From: PALSA-612 sp963846915
GTDB taxonomy: Bacteria > Actinomycetota > Thermoleophilia > Gaiellales > Gaiellaceae
Length of the DNA stretch: 64,000 nt
Direction: 5' to 3'
Assembly: GCA_963846915.1 (NCBI GenBank)
Contig: CAWJXV010000009.1
Location: forward strand, 186,001-250,000
In this document: piece after piece, positions 42,607 to 52,101 of the stretch
Layout: each line of letters begins with the position of its first letter
How positions within the stretch are numbered: position 1 is the first letter of the stretch
Notes under the pieces: generated by a model
Database searches by the model: none
Told to the model about the DNA's origin: nothing
Seen by the model: the letters and a program-made list of their open reading frames with translations, nothing else
Position numbers and translations under genes: made by a program

Positions 42607-44199
42607 GTGGCTGACTACGTCGTCGTCGGGGGTGGTTCGGCGGGGTGCGTGCTCGCCGGGCGGCTGAGCGAGGACCCCGACGTGAGCGTGCTCGTGCTCG
42701 AGGCGGGCCCGCCCGACGTCGCGCCCGAGATCCGCATTCCGTTCGCGTTCCCGGCCCTGTTCAAGTCGAGCCACGACTGGGACCTCCTCGGCGAGAAGGA
42801 GCCCGGGCTCGGCGGCCGGCGCCTGTACCTGCCGCGCGGGAAGATGGTCGGCGGCTGCGGGTCGATCAACGCCATGATCTACCTCCGCGGCCACCGCCTC
42901 GACTTCGACGGCTGGGCCGCGGACGGCGCCGACGGGTGGTCATACGACGAGGTGCTCCCATACTTCAAGCGCTCCGAGGACAACGAGCGCGGCGAGGACG
43001 AGTTCCACGGCGCCGGCGGCCCGCTGTCGGTCTCCGAGAGCCGCTCCATGCAGCCGCTCGTCGACGCGATGCTCGACGCGGCCGTCGAAGCAGGCTACGA
43101 GCGGATTCCGGACCTGAATATCGACCGTCCGGAGGGTGTCGCGCGCTTCCAGCTCACGCAGCGGAACGGCAAGCGCTGCTCGACCGCGGACGCGTTTCTC
43201 CATCCCGTAGGCGGACGGCCGAACCTCGAGGTGCGAACGAGCGTGCTCGTGCAGCGGATCGTCTTCGACGGCGATCGCGCAGCCGGCGTGGAAGTCGTCC
43301 GGGACGGCAAGACCGAGACGATCCGTGCCGAGCGCGAGGTGATTCTGGCCGCCGGCGCCTACCAGTCACCGGTGCTGCTGATGCTGTCGGGGATCGGCCC
43401 GGAGGAGGACCTCGCGCTGTTCGGCATGCCGGTGCGCGAGAACCTTCCGGTCGGCCGGAACCTCCAGGACCACTGCATGGTCAACGTCAACTTCGTGACC
43501 GACCGACCCGCCCTGTTCGGGATCCTCACGCCGGACAACTTCGAGCTGCTCGAGAAGGAGGGCCGCGGGCCGCTCAGCTCCAACATCCCGGAGGCCGGCG
43601 GGTTCGTCCGCACGCGCGACGATCTGCCCGCGCCGGACATCGAGTTCCACTTCGCGCCGTCGCTCTTCTACGACGAGGGCCTGAACGCCCCGACAGATCC
43701 CGGGATGGCCTTCGGACCCGTGCTGATCAAGCCGAACGCCCGCGGCTGGGTGAAGCTGCGCACGCCGATGCCTGACTCGAAGCCGCTCGTGCTCTGCAAC
43801 TTCCTCACCGACGAGGACGACCGGCGGACGCTCGTCGCGGGCGTCCGAATCGCCCTCGACATCGCCTCGCAACCGGCGCTGAAGGCGGTCACGACCTCGG
43901 CGTACAGCGTGCCCGACTCGGACTCGGAGCAGGATGTCGTCGCCTGGATCGAGCGCAACGCGCAGCCGGTCTACCACCCGACCTCGACCTGTGCCATCGG
44001 CGCGGTCGTCGACCCGGAGCTGCGTGTCTACGGGACCGAGGGCCTACGCGTCGTCGACGCTTCGGTGATGCCGACGATCACGCGCGCGAACACGCACGCG
44101 GCGACCGTGATGATCGCCGAGAAGGCGTCCGACCTGATCCGTGGGAAGGCGCCCCCCGGCGGGGCCGCCCGCGCGGACGGCCCTGCGAGCGCACAGTAG
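42607..44199 (+). CDS. GMC family FAD oxidoreductase (choline dehydrogenase-like)
   Basis: This is a 530-residue glucose-methanol-choline oxidoreductase. The FAD motif is VVVGGGSAGCVLAGRLSED, then LYLPRGKMVGGCGSINAMIYLRGH (GMC signature 1), AAGAYQSPVLLMLSGIG (signature 2), GRNLQDH and the C-terminal VYHPTSTCAIGAVVDPELRVYG with the catalytic His. It should oxidise an alcohol using FAD, in the cytoplasm, as no signal peptide is seen. GTG 42607 looks leaderless. Aryl alcohols are a plausible substrate in this context, but choline-like or polyethylene-glycol-like alcohols fit the motifs equally well. Confidence 0.85.
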   Translation: MADYVVVGGGSAGCVLAGRLSEDPDVSVLVLEAGPPDVAPEIRIPFAFPALFKSSHDWDLLGEKEPGLGGRRLYLPRGKMVGGCGSINAMIYLRGHRLDFDGWAADGADGWSYDEVLPYFKRSEDNERGEDEFHGAGGPLSVSESRSMQPLVDAMLDAAVEAGYERIPDLNIDRPEGVARFQLTQRNGKRCSTADAFLHPVGGRPNLEVRTSVLVQRIVFDGDRAAGVEVVRDGKTETIRAEREVILAAGAYQSPVLLMLSGIGPEEDLALFGMPVRENLPVGRNLQDHCMVNVNFVTDRPALFGILTPDNFELLEKEGRGPLSSNIPEAGGFVRTRDDLPAPDIEFHFAPSLFYDEGLNAPTDPGMAFGPVLIKPNARGWVKLRTPMPDSKPLVLCNFLTDEDDRRTLVAGVRIALDIASQPALKAVTTSAYSVPDSDSEQDVVAWIERNAQPVYHPTSTCAIGAVVDPELRVYGTEGLRVVDASVMPTITRANTHAATVMIAEKASDLIRGKAPPGGAARADGPASAQ

Positions 44200-44229
44200 G
44201 ACTCAGCGAACCAGGACCTCGACCGCGGC

Positions 44230-46212
44230 CTACTGCACGTGCCGTGAGCGGGCGTAGGCGGCGAACGGCTCGATCGCGTCCGGGTCGACGAGCGCATCGC
44301 GGCTGACGACGTCTCCAACGTCGGTGCCCGTGAGGATGCGCTTGACGGGGAGCTCGAGCTTCTTGCCCGTGAGCGTCCGCGGGATCGCGGGCACGGCGAC
44401 GATCGCATCCGGCGCGTGGCGGGGCGACAGGCCGTTGCGGAGGTCGCCGGCGATACGGGCGCGAAGCGCGTCGTCGAGCTCGACGCCGGGCCGCAGGACG
44501 ACGAACAGCAGCAGCTCGTCGGAGGCCTCGAGGTGGACGACGAGGCTGTCCAGCACCTCCTCGATCTCCTCCACCACCGAGTACAGCTCGCTGGTCCCGA
44601 GTCGAACGCCGCCGCGGTTGAGCGTTGCGTCGGAGCGGCCGGTGATCACCGAGCTGCCCCGCTCGGTGAACATGATCCAGTCGCCGTGCCGCCAGACTCC
44701 GGGGAAGTAGTCGAAGTAGGCGGCGCGGTAGCGCGAGCGGTCGGGGTCGTTCCAGAAGGAGACCGGCATCGATGGCATCGGCTGCCTGATCACGAGCTCG
44801 CCCAGCTCGCCGACGACCGGCTTGCCGTCCGCGTCGAAGGCCGCAGCGTCGACGGCGAGGCAGCGCCCCGCGATCTCGCCGGCGTAGACCGGAATCAGCG
44901 GGTTGCCCTGGACGATGCCGGTGCACACGTCCGTGCCGCCGCTGCCGTTGTTGAGGAACATCTCCGGTCCGAGCTGGTCGTAGAGCCACTCGAAGCCCTC
45001 GACCGGGAGCGGCGAGCCGGCGACGCCGAGCGACCGGAGCCGGGAGAGGTCGAAGTCCCGCCCGGGCTCCAGCCCTTCCTTGCGGCAGGCCATGATGAAC
45101 GCGGGGCTGAGCCCGAGCATCGTCGGCCGCGTCTCCTCGGCGAGCCGCCACTGGGCGGCGAGGTCGGGATAGCCGGGATTGCCGTCGATCATCACGATCG
45201 ACGCCCGGAGGAGCAGCGTCGAGGCGAGCGCGTTCCACATCATCCAGGCGGTCGTCGTGAACCACTGGAGGCGATCGCCGGGCTGCATGTCCCAGCTGAG
45301 GCCGTGATTCTTCAGCGCCTCGACGAGGATGCCTCCGTGACCGTGCACGATCGCCTTCGGCAGGCCGGTCGTGCCCGACGAGAAGAGCACGTAGAGCGGG
45401 TGTGCAAAGGGCAGCGGATCGAACTCGAGCGGCCCCGACTCGCCGAGCAGCTGGTTCCAGCTCACCGTCCCCGGCAGCGCGTCGCCCTCGCCGCCCAGGT
45501 AGGGGACGTGGACGACGGTCTCGAGGCTCGGGAGCGCCTCGCGCACGCCGGCGACCTGCTCGCGGCGGTCGACGAGCCGGTCGCCCCACCGGTAGCCGGC
45601 GACGGCGAGCAGGACCTTCGGCTCGAGCTGGCCCAGGCGGTCGATGACGCTGCGGACGCCGAACTCGGGCGGGCACGTCGCCCAGATCGCACCGAGGCTC
45701 GCACTCGCGAGCAGCCCGACGAGTGCCTCCGGGATGTTGGGGACGTAGCCGACGACCCGGTCGCCCGGTCCGACTCCGAGCCGCTGGAGGCCGGCGCGGG
45801 CGCGGGCGACCTGCTCGCGAAGCTCTCCGAACGTGACCTCGAACGGCTCGCGCGACTGCGAGCGCGCCACCACCGCTACCGCGTCCGCGTCCTCGTCGCG
45901 CCCGACCATGTGCTCGGCGAAGTTCAGCCGCGCGCCGGGGAACCAGTCCACGTCCGGCATCTGGCCCCCGCGCAACACGCACTCGTACGGCGCATGCGCC
46001 CGGATCTCGAAGAACTCCCAGATCGACGACCAGAACCCCTCGAGGTCGGTCACCGACCACTGCCACAGCTCGTCGTAGCCTGGGAAGTCGAGCCCGCGCT
46101 GCCGGCGCAGCCACGCCATATACCGGGCGAGCACCGAGTCGTTGCGGGCGCGGTCGGTCGGCGTCCAGACGACCTGTCCAGCGGAGAAGGGCCGCTGTTG
46201 CGAGACGGTCAT
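44230..46212 (-). CDS. Acetoacetyl-CoA synthetase
   Basis: This is a 660-residue acyl-adenylate ligase of the acetoacetate-CoA ligase family. It has the long N-terminal extension with WSVTDLEGFWSSIWEFF and FPGARLNFAEHM. The AMP-binding P-loop is LYVLFSSGTTGLPKAIVHGHGG. It also has FTTTAWMMWN, NGSGGTDVCTGIVQGNP, ERGSSVITGRSDATLNRGG and the catalytic lysine of RTLTGKKLELPVKRIL. It should turn acetoacetate, ATP and CoA into acetoacetyl-CoA. It is the last gene of the ten-gene operon, overlapping the VOC gene by ATGA, so the pathway probably ends in acetoacetate or a similar 3-oxoacid. Confidence 0.85.
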   Translation of the reverse strand: MTVSQQRPFSAGQVVWTPTDRARNDSVLARYMAWLRRQRGLDFPGYDELWQWSVTDLEGFWSSIWEFFEIRAHAPYECVLRGGQMPDVDWFPGARLNFAEHMVGRDEDADAVAVVARSQSREPFEVTFGELREQVARARAGLQRLGVGPGDRVVGYVPNIPEALVGLLASASLGAIWATCPPEFGVRSVIDRLGQLEPKVLLAVAGYRWGDRLVDRREQVAGVREALPSLETVVHVPYLGGEGDALPGTVSWNQLLGESGPLEFDPLPFAHPLYVLFSSGTTGLPKAIVHGHGGILVEALKNHGLSWDMQPGDRLQWFTTTAWMMWNALASTLLLRASIVMIDGNPGYPDLAAQWRLAEETRPTMLGLSPAFIMACRKEGLEPGRDFDLSRLRSLGVAGSPLPVEGFEWLYDQLGPEMFLNNGSGGTDVCTGIVQGNPLIPVYAGEIAGRCLAVDAAAFDADGKPVVGELGELVIRQPMPSMPVSFWNDPDRSRYRAAYFDYFPGVWRHGDWIMFTERGSSVITGRSDATLNRGGVRLGTSELYSVVEEIEEVLDSLVVHLEASDELLLFVVLRPGVELDDALRARIAGDLRNGLSPRHAPDAIVAVPAIPRTLTGKKLELPVKRILTGTDVGDVVSRDALVDPDAIEPFAAYARSRHVQ

Positions 46213-46700
46213 CGGTCCGGCGGGTACGTCGCGTCGGGCTGCTGGTCCCGGCCGGGCGCACGGTCGAAGATCTCCGTGACGACGCCGAGGTCACGGTCGG
46301 TGGAGAGGTAGGCGAACGTCACGCCGTTGTACGTCCCGCCGAGCAGGACCTCCTGCCCTCGTGCGCCCAGCTCGGCGAGCGTCCTCTCGAAGTCGGAGAC
46401 GGCGACGCCGACGTGGTGGACGCCCGGTCCGTGCTCGGCGAGGAAGCGCGCGTAGACGCTGTCGTCATCCTGCGGCTCGACGAGCTCCCACTGGACGTCC
46501 CCGACCATCGCGATCGCGAGCCGCCACGAGCGCTCGACGGGGCTCCCGCCCTCGTGCATTCCACTCACGTTTCCGGGATGGAACTCGTAGATCTCCCAGG
46601 GGCCGATGCCGTAGTCCTCGACGTAGGTCTTCATCGCCACGTCGAGATCCGGGACGACGACCGCGACCTGCAGCGTCCCGGTGAAGACGGGGTCTCGCAC
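46209..46700 (-). CDS. VOC superfamily (glyoxalase-like) protein
   Basis: This is a 163-residue single VOC unit pair. VAVVVPDLDVAMKTYVEDYGIGPWEI opens the first module and GVHHVGVAVSDFERTLAELGARGQ the second, ending VVTEIFDRAPG. The metal positions are Gln/His-like in TLQVAVV, the Glu of QWELVEP, the His of HHVGVAV and the Glu of VTEIFD. It resembles methylmalonyl-CoA epimerase or lactoylglutathione lyase types. GTG 46700 overlaps the previous TAG by one base. In this operon an epimerase or isomerase step is possible, but the reaction is unknown. Confidence 0.75.
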   Translation of the reverse strand: MRDPVFTGTLQVAVVVPDLDVAMKTYVEDYGIGPWEIYEFHPGNVSGMHEGGSPVERSWRLAIAMVGDVQWELVEPQDDDSVYARFLAEHGPGVHHVGVAVSDFERTLAELGARGQEVLLGGTYNGVTFAYLSTDRDLGVVTEIFDRAPGRDQQPDATYPPDR

Positions 46701-47723
46701 TAGGGAACGAGCACGGCCCGGCCGGTGACCTCGCCCTCGCGCAGCGTGTCGAGCACGTCGTTCACGTCGTCGAGCGGATGCGTCTCGGTGCGCAGCATCA
46801 CGTCGCCGCGGCCGTGGAGCTGCAGCAGCTCCCAGAGGTCGATCCAGCTGCCGACGAGATTGCCGGTGATCGCCGTCTCGCCGACGACGAGCGCGACCGA
46901 GGGGACGGTCAGCAGGCCGCCGTAGCCGACCGTCGAGTAGAGACCGCGCCGCGCGAGCATCTCCAGCCCAGCTGCATGCGTCGCGTCGGTGGCGACGAAG
47001 TCGAGCACGACGTCTGCGCCGGCTCCGTTCGTCGCCTCGCGCACGGCAGCCGTCACGTCGCCTTCTGCGCCGAGGACCTCGTCGGCGCCGAGCTCCTTCG
47101 CCAGTCCCCGCCGCCGTTCGTCGGTGTCGACCGCGATCACCGCGCCGCCGCCGAGGACGCGCAGGAGCTGCAGCGCGATGTGCCCGACGCCGCCGACGCC
47201 GATCACGACCGACGTTCGTGCCCGGAACGAGCCGCGGGAGCAGCTTCTTGACGGCGTGGTAGGCGGTGATGCCCGCGTCGGCATGCGGCGCCACGTCGAC
47301 CGGCTCGACGCCCGGCGGCAGCGGCACGAGCGAGCGCTCGTCGACGAGCACGAAGTCGGCGAAGCCGCCGTCGCGCGTCAGACCTGTGAACTGGTGGCGC
47401 TCGCAGAACATGTCCTGCCCCCGGCGGCAGGCGACGCAGAGGCCGCAGCTGTACGCCGGGTAGACGAGGACGGCGTCGCCGACCGAGGCCGCCGTGACGT
47501 CGTCCCCCACCGCGTGCACCCAGCCCGCGTTCTCGTGGCCGAGGACGACCGGCGGGCGGAGGCCTGCGGGCTCCATCAGCCCGTCGATCGCGTGCAGGTC
47601 GGTCGCGCACACGCCGGCGCCGCCGACCCGGACGACGACGTCTCGCGCAGCGACCGGCTCGGGCTCGGGTCGGTCGACGAGCTCGAGCGGCCGGTGGTAC
47701 TCGCTCAGGAGCGCCGCCTTCAC
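46700..47723 (-). CDS. Zinc-dependent alcohol dehydrogenase (one frameshift)
   Basis: This medium-chain zinc alcohol dehydrogenase has about 340 residues. It starts at GTG 47723, coupled to the GMC stop, with KAALLSEYHRPLELVDRPEPE. Catalytic zinc ligands are in GVCATDLHAIDG and VVLGHENAGWV. The structural zinc cysteines are in YSCGLCVACRRGQDMFC. A frame break near 47220 separates this from SVVIGVGGVGHIALQLLRVLG, the NAD fold, and DVVLDFVATDATH. With the break repaired the enzyme is complete. It should oxidise an alcohol to an aldehyde or ketone on the way to the acid activated by the last gene of the operon. Confidence 0.75.
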
Positions 47724-49148
47724 CGGAGATACCCGGCCGGGTCGGCATGGAGATGGTCGGCCAGCCGCGTCGCGAGCGCCATGATCGTCAGCGACGGGTT
47801 GACCGAGAGGGTGCGCGGGATCAGCGAGCCGTCGCCGACGAAGAGGCGCTCGACGCCGTGCACCTCGCCGTTCCGGTCGACGGCCGACCGTTCCGGATCG
47901 TCGCCCATCCGGCAGCTCCCCTGAACGTGCGTCGAGGCGAGGCCGGTCCAGCAGACCTGCGTCGCGCCCGCAGCCTCGAGCACCTTGCGGCTGAAGTCGA
48001 ACGACGCGTCGATCCGCTCGAGCTCGCTCGGCTGGAAGTCGACGTCGAAGCGCTCGCCGCCGTCCTCGTCCACGACCACCGTGCAGTTGTTCTCGTCGTT
48101 GACCATGGCGAGGACGCCGACCCAGTGGCGGAAGCCGCGCACGGCCTCGACGAGTCTCGGCCCCCACATCGGCCCGTCCTCGTCGCGCAGCGTCGTCGCG
48201 AACGAGATCGGGTCCTGGATCGTCGACGCCTCGATCACGAAGCCGCCGTCCTCGTCGTGCTGGAAGCCCATGAAGTGCGACGAGATCGGATAGGTCATGT
48301 GCGCGTCCTGGGGTTCGTCGAAGCGCCCGTAGACGAGCCGCACCGGGTGGATGCCGAGGTACTTGCCGATCGCCGGCGCGTCGAGCCCGGAGCGGCGGAG
48401 GATCTGCGGCGTGTTCAGCGCGCCGCCGGCGACGACGACCGCTCCGGCGCGCACCGTCTGCCGCTCGCCCGTGCCGTCGACGTACTCGACGCCGGTCGCC
48501 TCCCCGTCCTCGACGAGAACGCGCTCGACGTTCGCGTCCGCGCGCAACTCGAGCAGCCCGCGCGCCCAGGTGTCCGCGATGTACGTGTTCATCGTGGACT
48601 TGCCGCCGTTGGTCGGGCAGCCCTGCATGCAGGAGCCGCAGTGGCGGCAGTTGCCGTCGGTGTACGAGGTGACGGGCTCGAGCTCGTGGCCGAGCGCCCG
48701 GAAGCCCCTATCCACGGTGTGGACGCACTTCTGCCAGTCGCTCCGCTCGCGCACGCCGAGAGCCTGCTCGACCCGGTCGTAGTACGGGGCGAGGTCGTCG
48801 ACGCCGAACGGCTCGCCGTTGTCGTTCGTGAGGCCGGTCGCCTGGTGCCACTTGGCGACGTCGCGCTCGTGCGCGCGCAGCGCGACCTTGGTGTTGATCG
48901 TGGTCGTGCCGCCGACACAGCGTCCGGCGAGGAACGCGACGACGTCGCCGTCCGGGAGGTGCGCGAAGCGAATCGGCCAGAAGAGGTCGTGCGTCGCCTT
49001 CGCCTCCCAGCGGGAGAAGTCGGCCGCGGTCAGGTGCGGACCGATCTCCAGCAGCAGCACGTCCCGGCCGCGCCGCGCCAGCTCGCCGGCGACGACGCCG
49101 CCCCCGGCGCCCGACCCCACCACCACGACGTCGAAGGCGCTCCTTCAC
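47720..49148 (-). CDS. GMC-family dehydrogenase large subunit (gluconate/alcohol type), frame break at the extreme 5' end
   Basis: This FAD-dependent GMC oxidoreductase has about 475 residues. The FAD motif is DVVVVGSGAGGGVVAGELARRG. It has RCVGGTTTINTKVALRA and the C-terminal VQGSCRMGDDPERSAVDRNGEVHGVERLFVGD, with family His/Asn positions. A cysteine cluster NCRHCGSCMQGCPTNGGKS could bind an iron-sulfur centre or form disulfides. The expected start is GTG 49148, overlapping the small-subunit stop, but the frame shifts within about seven codons; the clean frame begins at GTG 49126. It pairs with the small subunit encoded upstream. Confidence 0.75.
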
Positions 49149-49519
49149 GCCACTCCCAGGTACGACCAGTCCTTGTTCAGGCGGGTCGCGAGCGGGGTGT
49201 TGAAGTCGATCTCGGCCCAGGCGCCCTGCGCGTCCCTGCCCGGCGCGACGAAGTCGCTGTAGAACGCCTCGATCGCGAGCGCGCGGACGAACGCGAACTC
49301 CGGCGTGCGCTCCTGCCCGGCGAGCGCCTCGGCGCTCCCGGCCGCGGGAGCCAGCGCGTCGATCGCCTGAAGGGCGTGGTCGCGCACCGGCGGCGGCATG
49401 CCCGCGATCAGCGCGTCGACGTAGACCACCGGCCCGACCCGGCCCGACCCGGGAACGATCAGCTCGCAGAGCGCCTCGAGGGTCGCCGTCCGCTGCTCGT
49501 CGAGTGCACGGAGCGCCAC
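49145..49519 (-). CDS. Gluconate 2-dehydrogenase subunit 3-like small subunit
   Basis: This is a 124-residue helical protein. LDEQRTATLEALCELIVPGSG opens it, as in gluconate 2-dehydrogenase subunit 3 proteins, and EFAFVRALAIEAFYSDF followed by WSYLGV near the end matches the usual conserved tail. These subunits accompany GMC dehydrogenases, usually with a TAT signal and a cytochrome; neither is seen here. It starts at GTG 49519, one base past the LivF stop, and its TGA overlaps the GMC start. Confidence 0.65.
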   Translation of the reverse strand: MALRALDEQRTATLEALCELIVPGSGRVGPVVYVDALIAGMPPPVRDHALQAIDALAPAAGSAEALAGQERTPEFAFVRALAIEAFYSDFVAPGRDAQGAWAEIDFNTPLATRLNKDWSYLGVA

Positions 49520-49520
49520 G

Positions 49521-50288
49521 TCAGTCCCCCGCTTCCGTCAGCGCCTCGACGGCGTCCTGCTGCTCGCGGAGCAGGTAAGCGGAGTGGAGCCGTTCCGGGT
49601 GGTCCCGGAGCTCCTGGGCGCTGCCACGGAGACGGATCCGGCCCCCCTCCAGTACGTACACCGTCTTGGCGACGCCGAGTGCGACGTGGACGAACTGCTC
49701 GATCAGCAGCACTCCCACGCCCTCCTCGGCCACCGCCTCGAGCGTCGGCATCAGGCGTTTGACCACGACCGGCGCGAGCCCGAGCGAAAGCTCGTCGACC
49801 AGGATGAACTTCGGTCGCGAGACGAGCGCCTGGGCGAGTACGACCATCTGCTGCTCGCCGCCCGAGAGCGTCCGCGCGGTCGCCTTCCACCGGGTTTCGA
49901 GGTGCGGAAAGAGCTCGACGGCGTGCTCGATGCCGCGTCGCGCGTCCTCGCGGGTGAGCGAGTACGTGGCCACGCGCAGGTTGTCCTCGACGGTCAGGTT
50001 GGGCAGGAGGCGGCGCCCCTCGGGGACGATCGCCACGCCCGCGCTGCGGATCGCCTCCGGACGCCCGCGCGTCAGCTCGCGGTCCCCGACCAGCACACGT
50101 CCACCCGTCGTGCGGAGCACGCCGCCGACCGCGAGCACGAGGCTCGACTTGCCGGCACCGTTCGGGCCGAGCAGCGCCGTGATCTCCCCCGGCGGCACTT
50201 CGATCGTCACCTCGTGGATCACCGTGCGGCTGCCGCGCTCCACGGAGACCGCGTCGAGCTTCAGGGTCGTCTCGGTGGTCGCGCTCAT
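49521..50288 (-). CDS. ABC transporter ATPase, LivF type (second importer)
   Basis: This is a 255-residue ATPase. Motifs are Walker A GPNGAGKSSLVLAVGGVL, AIVPEGRRLLPNLTVEDNL (LivF-like), signature LSGGEQQMVVLAQAL, Walker B FILVDELSLGLAP and LIEQFVHVAL. ATG 50288 overlaps the LivG stop by ATGA. It powers uptake with the LivG, LivH and LivM proteins encoded upstream on the minus strand. Confidence 0.85.
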   Translation of the reverse strand: MSATTETTLKLDAVSVERGSRTVIHEVTIEVPPGEITALLGPNGAGKSSLVLAVGGVLRTTGGRVLVGDRELTRGRPEAIRSAGVAIVPEGRRLLPNLTVEDNLRVATYSLTREDARRGIEHAVELFPHLETRWKATARTLSGGEQQMVVLAQALVSRPKFILVDELSLGLAPVVVKRLMPTLEAVAEEGVGVLLIEQFVHVALGVAKTVYVLEGGRIRLRGSAQELRDHPERLHSAYLLREQQDAVEALTEAGD

Positions 50289-51001
50289 ACCTCGTCCTCG
50301 GAGCCGAGATAGGCCCTCGTCACGTGCTCGTCCCGGAGGACGTCCGCGGTCGGCCCGGACGCGATCAGCTTGCCGAAGTCGAGCACCGCCGTCGTCGCGC
50401 AGCACTTCGAGACGAGGCTCATGTCATGGTCGACGAGGATCGTCAGCGCGCCGACCTCCTCCGGAATCCGCCGGATGACCTCGCCGAGGTGCTCGGTCTC
50501 CTGATCGGGCAGCCCGGCGGCGGGCTCGTCGAGGAGGACGACGCGTGGCTCGCCGACGACGGCCCGCGCCACCTCCACCAGGCGCCGCTCCTGCGCGCCC
50601 AGCACCCCGACCTTGGCCGTGGGTGCCACGTCGAGACCGACGAAGGCGAGCGCCTCCAACACGTCCTGATTCCTGGAGGAACGCTTGCGGCCCGAGTGCT
50701 CGTGGATCATCGCCACGTTCTCGAACACGGAGAGCCTCTCGATCGCCTGCTCCTGCTGGAACGTGCGCCTCAGCCCCCAGCGGGCACGCTTGTAGTCGGC
50801 CATGCCGAGGAGATCCTCACCGAAGATGCGCACCGTGCCCGCCGCCGGCTTGACGAACCCGCTCAGGACGTTGAAGAACGTCGTCTTGCCGGCGCCGTTG
50901 GGCCCGATCAGCCCGCAGGTTCCCTTCGGGAAGTCCACGCTGATGTCGTCGAGCGGAGTCACACCGCCGAAGCGGACGGTCAGCTTCTCGACCTCGATCA
51001 C
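50285..51001 (-). CDS. ABC transporter ATPase, LivG type (second importer)
   Basis: This is a 238-residue ATPase with Walker A GPNGAGKTTFFNVLSGF, WGLRRTFQQEQAIERLSVFENV (LivG-like), the degenerate signature LGAQERRLVEVARAV, Walker B VVLLDEPAAGLPD and VDHDMSLV. The normal LSGGE signature is replaced by LGAQE, which occurs in some LivG proteins. GTG 51001 overlaps the LivM stop (GTGA). Confidence 0.8.
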   Translation of the reverse strand: MIEVEKLTVRFGGVTPLDDISVDFPKGTCGLIGPNGAGKTTFFNVLSGFVKPAAGTVRIFGEDLLGMADYKRARWGLRRTFQQEQAIERLSVFENVAMIHEHSGRKRSSRNQDVLEALAFVGLDVAPTAKVGVLGAQERRLVEVARAVVGEPRVVLLDEPAAGLPDQETEHLGEVIRRIPEEVGALTILVDHDMSLVSKCCATTAVLDFGKLIASGPTADVLRDEHVTRAYLGSEDEV

Positions 51002-52098
51002 GAGGCCTCGCTCCGCGGCACGACCCGTCTGACCGCCCGCGCCAGCAACCCGCCGAGCTTTCTCATGTCCCGCGGGAACTGCGTCACGATTCCTTCCGGT
51101 GCCGTCACCAGCACCTGCAGGACTCCGACGCCGAACAGGACGAGCAGGAAGTCGGGATTCTTCTCGAAGAACGCGAACCAGTTCTCGAGCACCGGCGGCA
51201 GGAGCTGTTGCAGCACCGCAGCGACCACGGCTCCCCACAGGCTGTAGATGCCGCCCATCAACACGACCGCCAGCAGCGTGACCGAGTCGATCGTCTTCGC
51301 GCCCGAGAACTGGTAGCTGTAGAGCTTCCCCGCGTAGCCGGCGTAGAGGCCTCCCGCGACACCGGTCATGAACGAGGCCAGCGTGAAGGCGTACAGCTTG
51401 TAAAACGTCGTGTTGACCCCGGCGGCGAGCGCGGCCGACTCGCTCTGGCGGATCGCAGCCCACGCCCGGCCCGCCTTGGAGCCGACGTGCGCCAGGGCGA
51501 CGAGGAACATGATCACGGCGACGATGACCGTGTAGCGGAAGTAGGCGCTGTCTCCCTCGGCGATGCCGGGACGCCGGACGACGAGACCTCCCGACGACGA
51601 CTCGGTGTGACCCAGCACGCCGCTCCCACCGTTGGGGAAGTTCGTCGTCGGCACGACGATCGCAACCAGGCCGGCGAACATCAACGTGATCAGGGCGAGA
51701 TGGAGACCGCCGAGGCGAAGTGCAGGCAGGCCGAGCAGCGTGCCGATGACCGCGGTGAACAACCCCGCGAGCAGGAGCACGATCGGGAACGGCAGGCTCG
51801 TCAGGAAGAAGAGCCGGGCCGCGATCCAGCTCGCGACGGCGAGCAGCGCGATCTGGCCGAGCGAGACGAGGCCGACCCGCCCGAAGAGCAGATTGAGCCC
51901 GAGCGCCACGACGGCGAAGACCGCGACGCCGGTCGACACGTTGATCCAGTAGGCGCTCAGCAACGCCGGCAGCGCCAGGAGCACGAACAGCAGCCCGCCG
52001 CCGATGACGATCACGCGAGCCGCCGTCGGGCGCTCGACGTTCCACCCCGTCCGGGCCCAGGCGGCCCGAGCCCCGCCCGGCGCTCCCGTTGCGCTCAC
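50998..52098 (-). CDS. ABC transporter permease, LivM type (second importer)
   Basis: This is a 366-residue membrane protein with about nine hydrophobic helices. Family landmarks are GLNLLFGRVGLVSLGQIALLAV, GLHLALITLMFAGL, GRAWAAIRQSESAALAAGV and VVLMGGIYSLWGAVVAAVL. GTG 52098 follows the LivH stop after 3 bases. It forms the translocation pore with LivH. Confidence 0.85.
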   Translation of the reverse strand: MSATGAPGGARAAWARTGWNVERPTAARVIVIGGGLLFVLLALPALLSAYWINVSTGVAVFAVVALGLNLLFGRVGLVSLGQIALLAVASWIAARLFFLTSLPFPIVLLLAGLFTAVIGTLLGLPALRLGGLHLALITLMFAGLVAIVVPTTNFPNGGSGVLGHTESSSGGLVVRRPGIAEGDSAYFRYTVIVAVIMFLVALAHVGSKAGRAWAAIRQSESAALAAGVNTTFYKLYAFTLASFMTGVAGGLYAGYAGKLYSYQFSGAKTIDSVTLLAVVLMGGIYSLWGAVVAAVLQQLLPPVLENWFAFFEKNPDFLLVLFGVGVLQVLVTAPEGIVTQFPRDMRKLGGLLARAVRRVVPRSEAS

Positions 52099-52101
52099 CC
52101 G

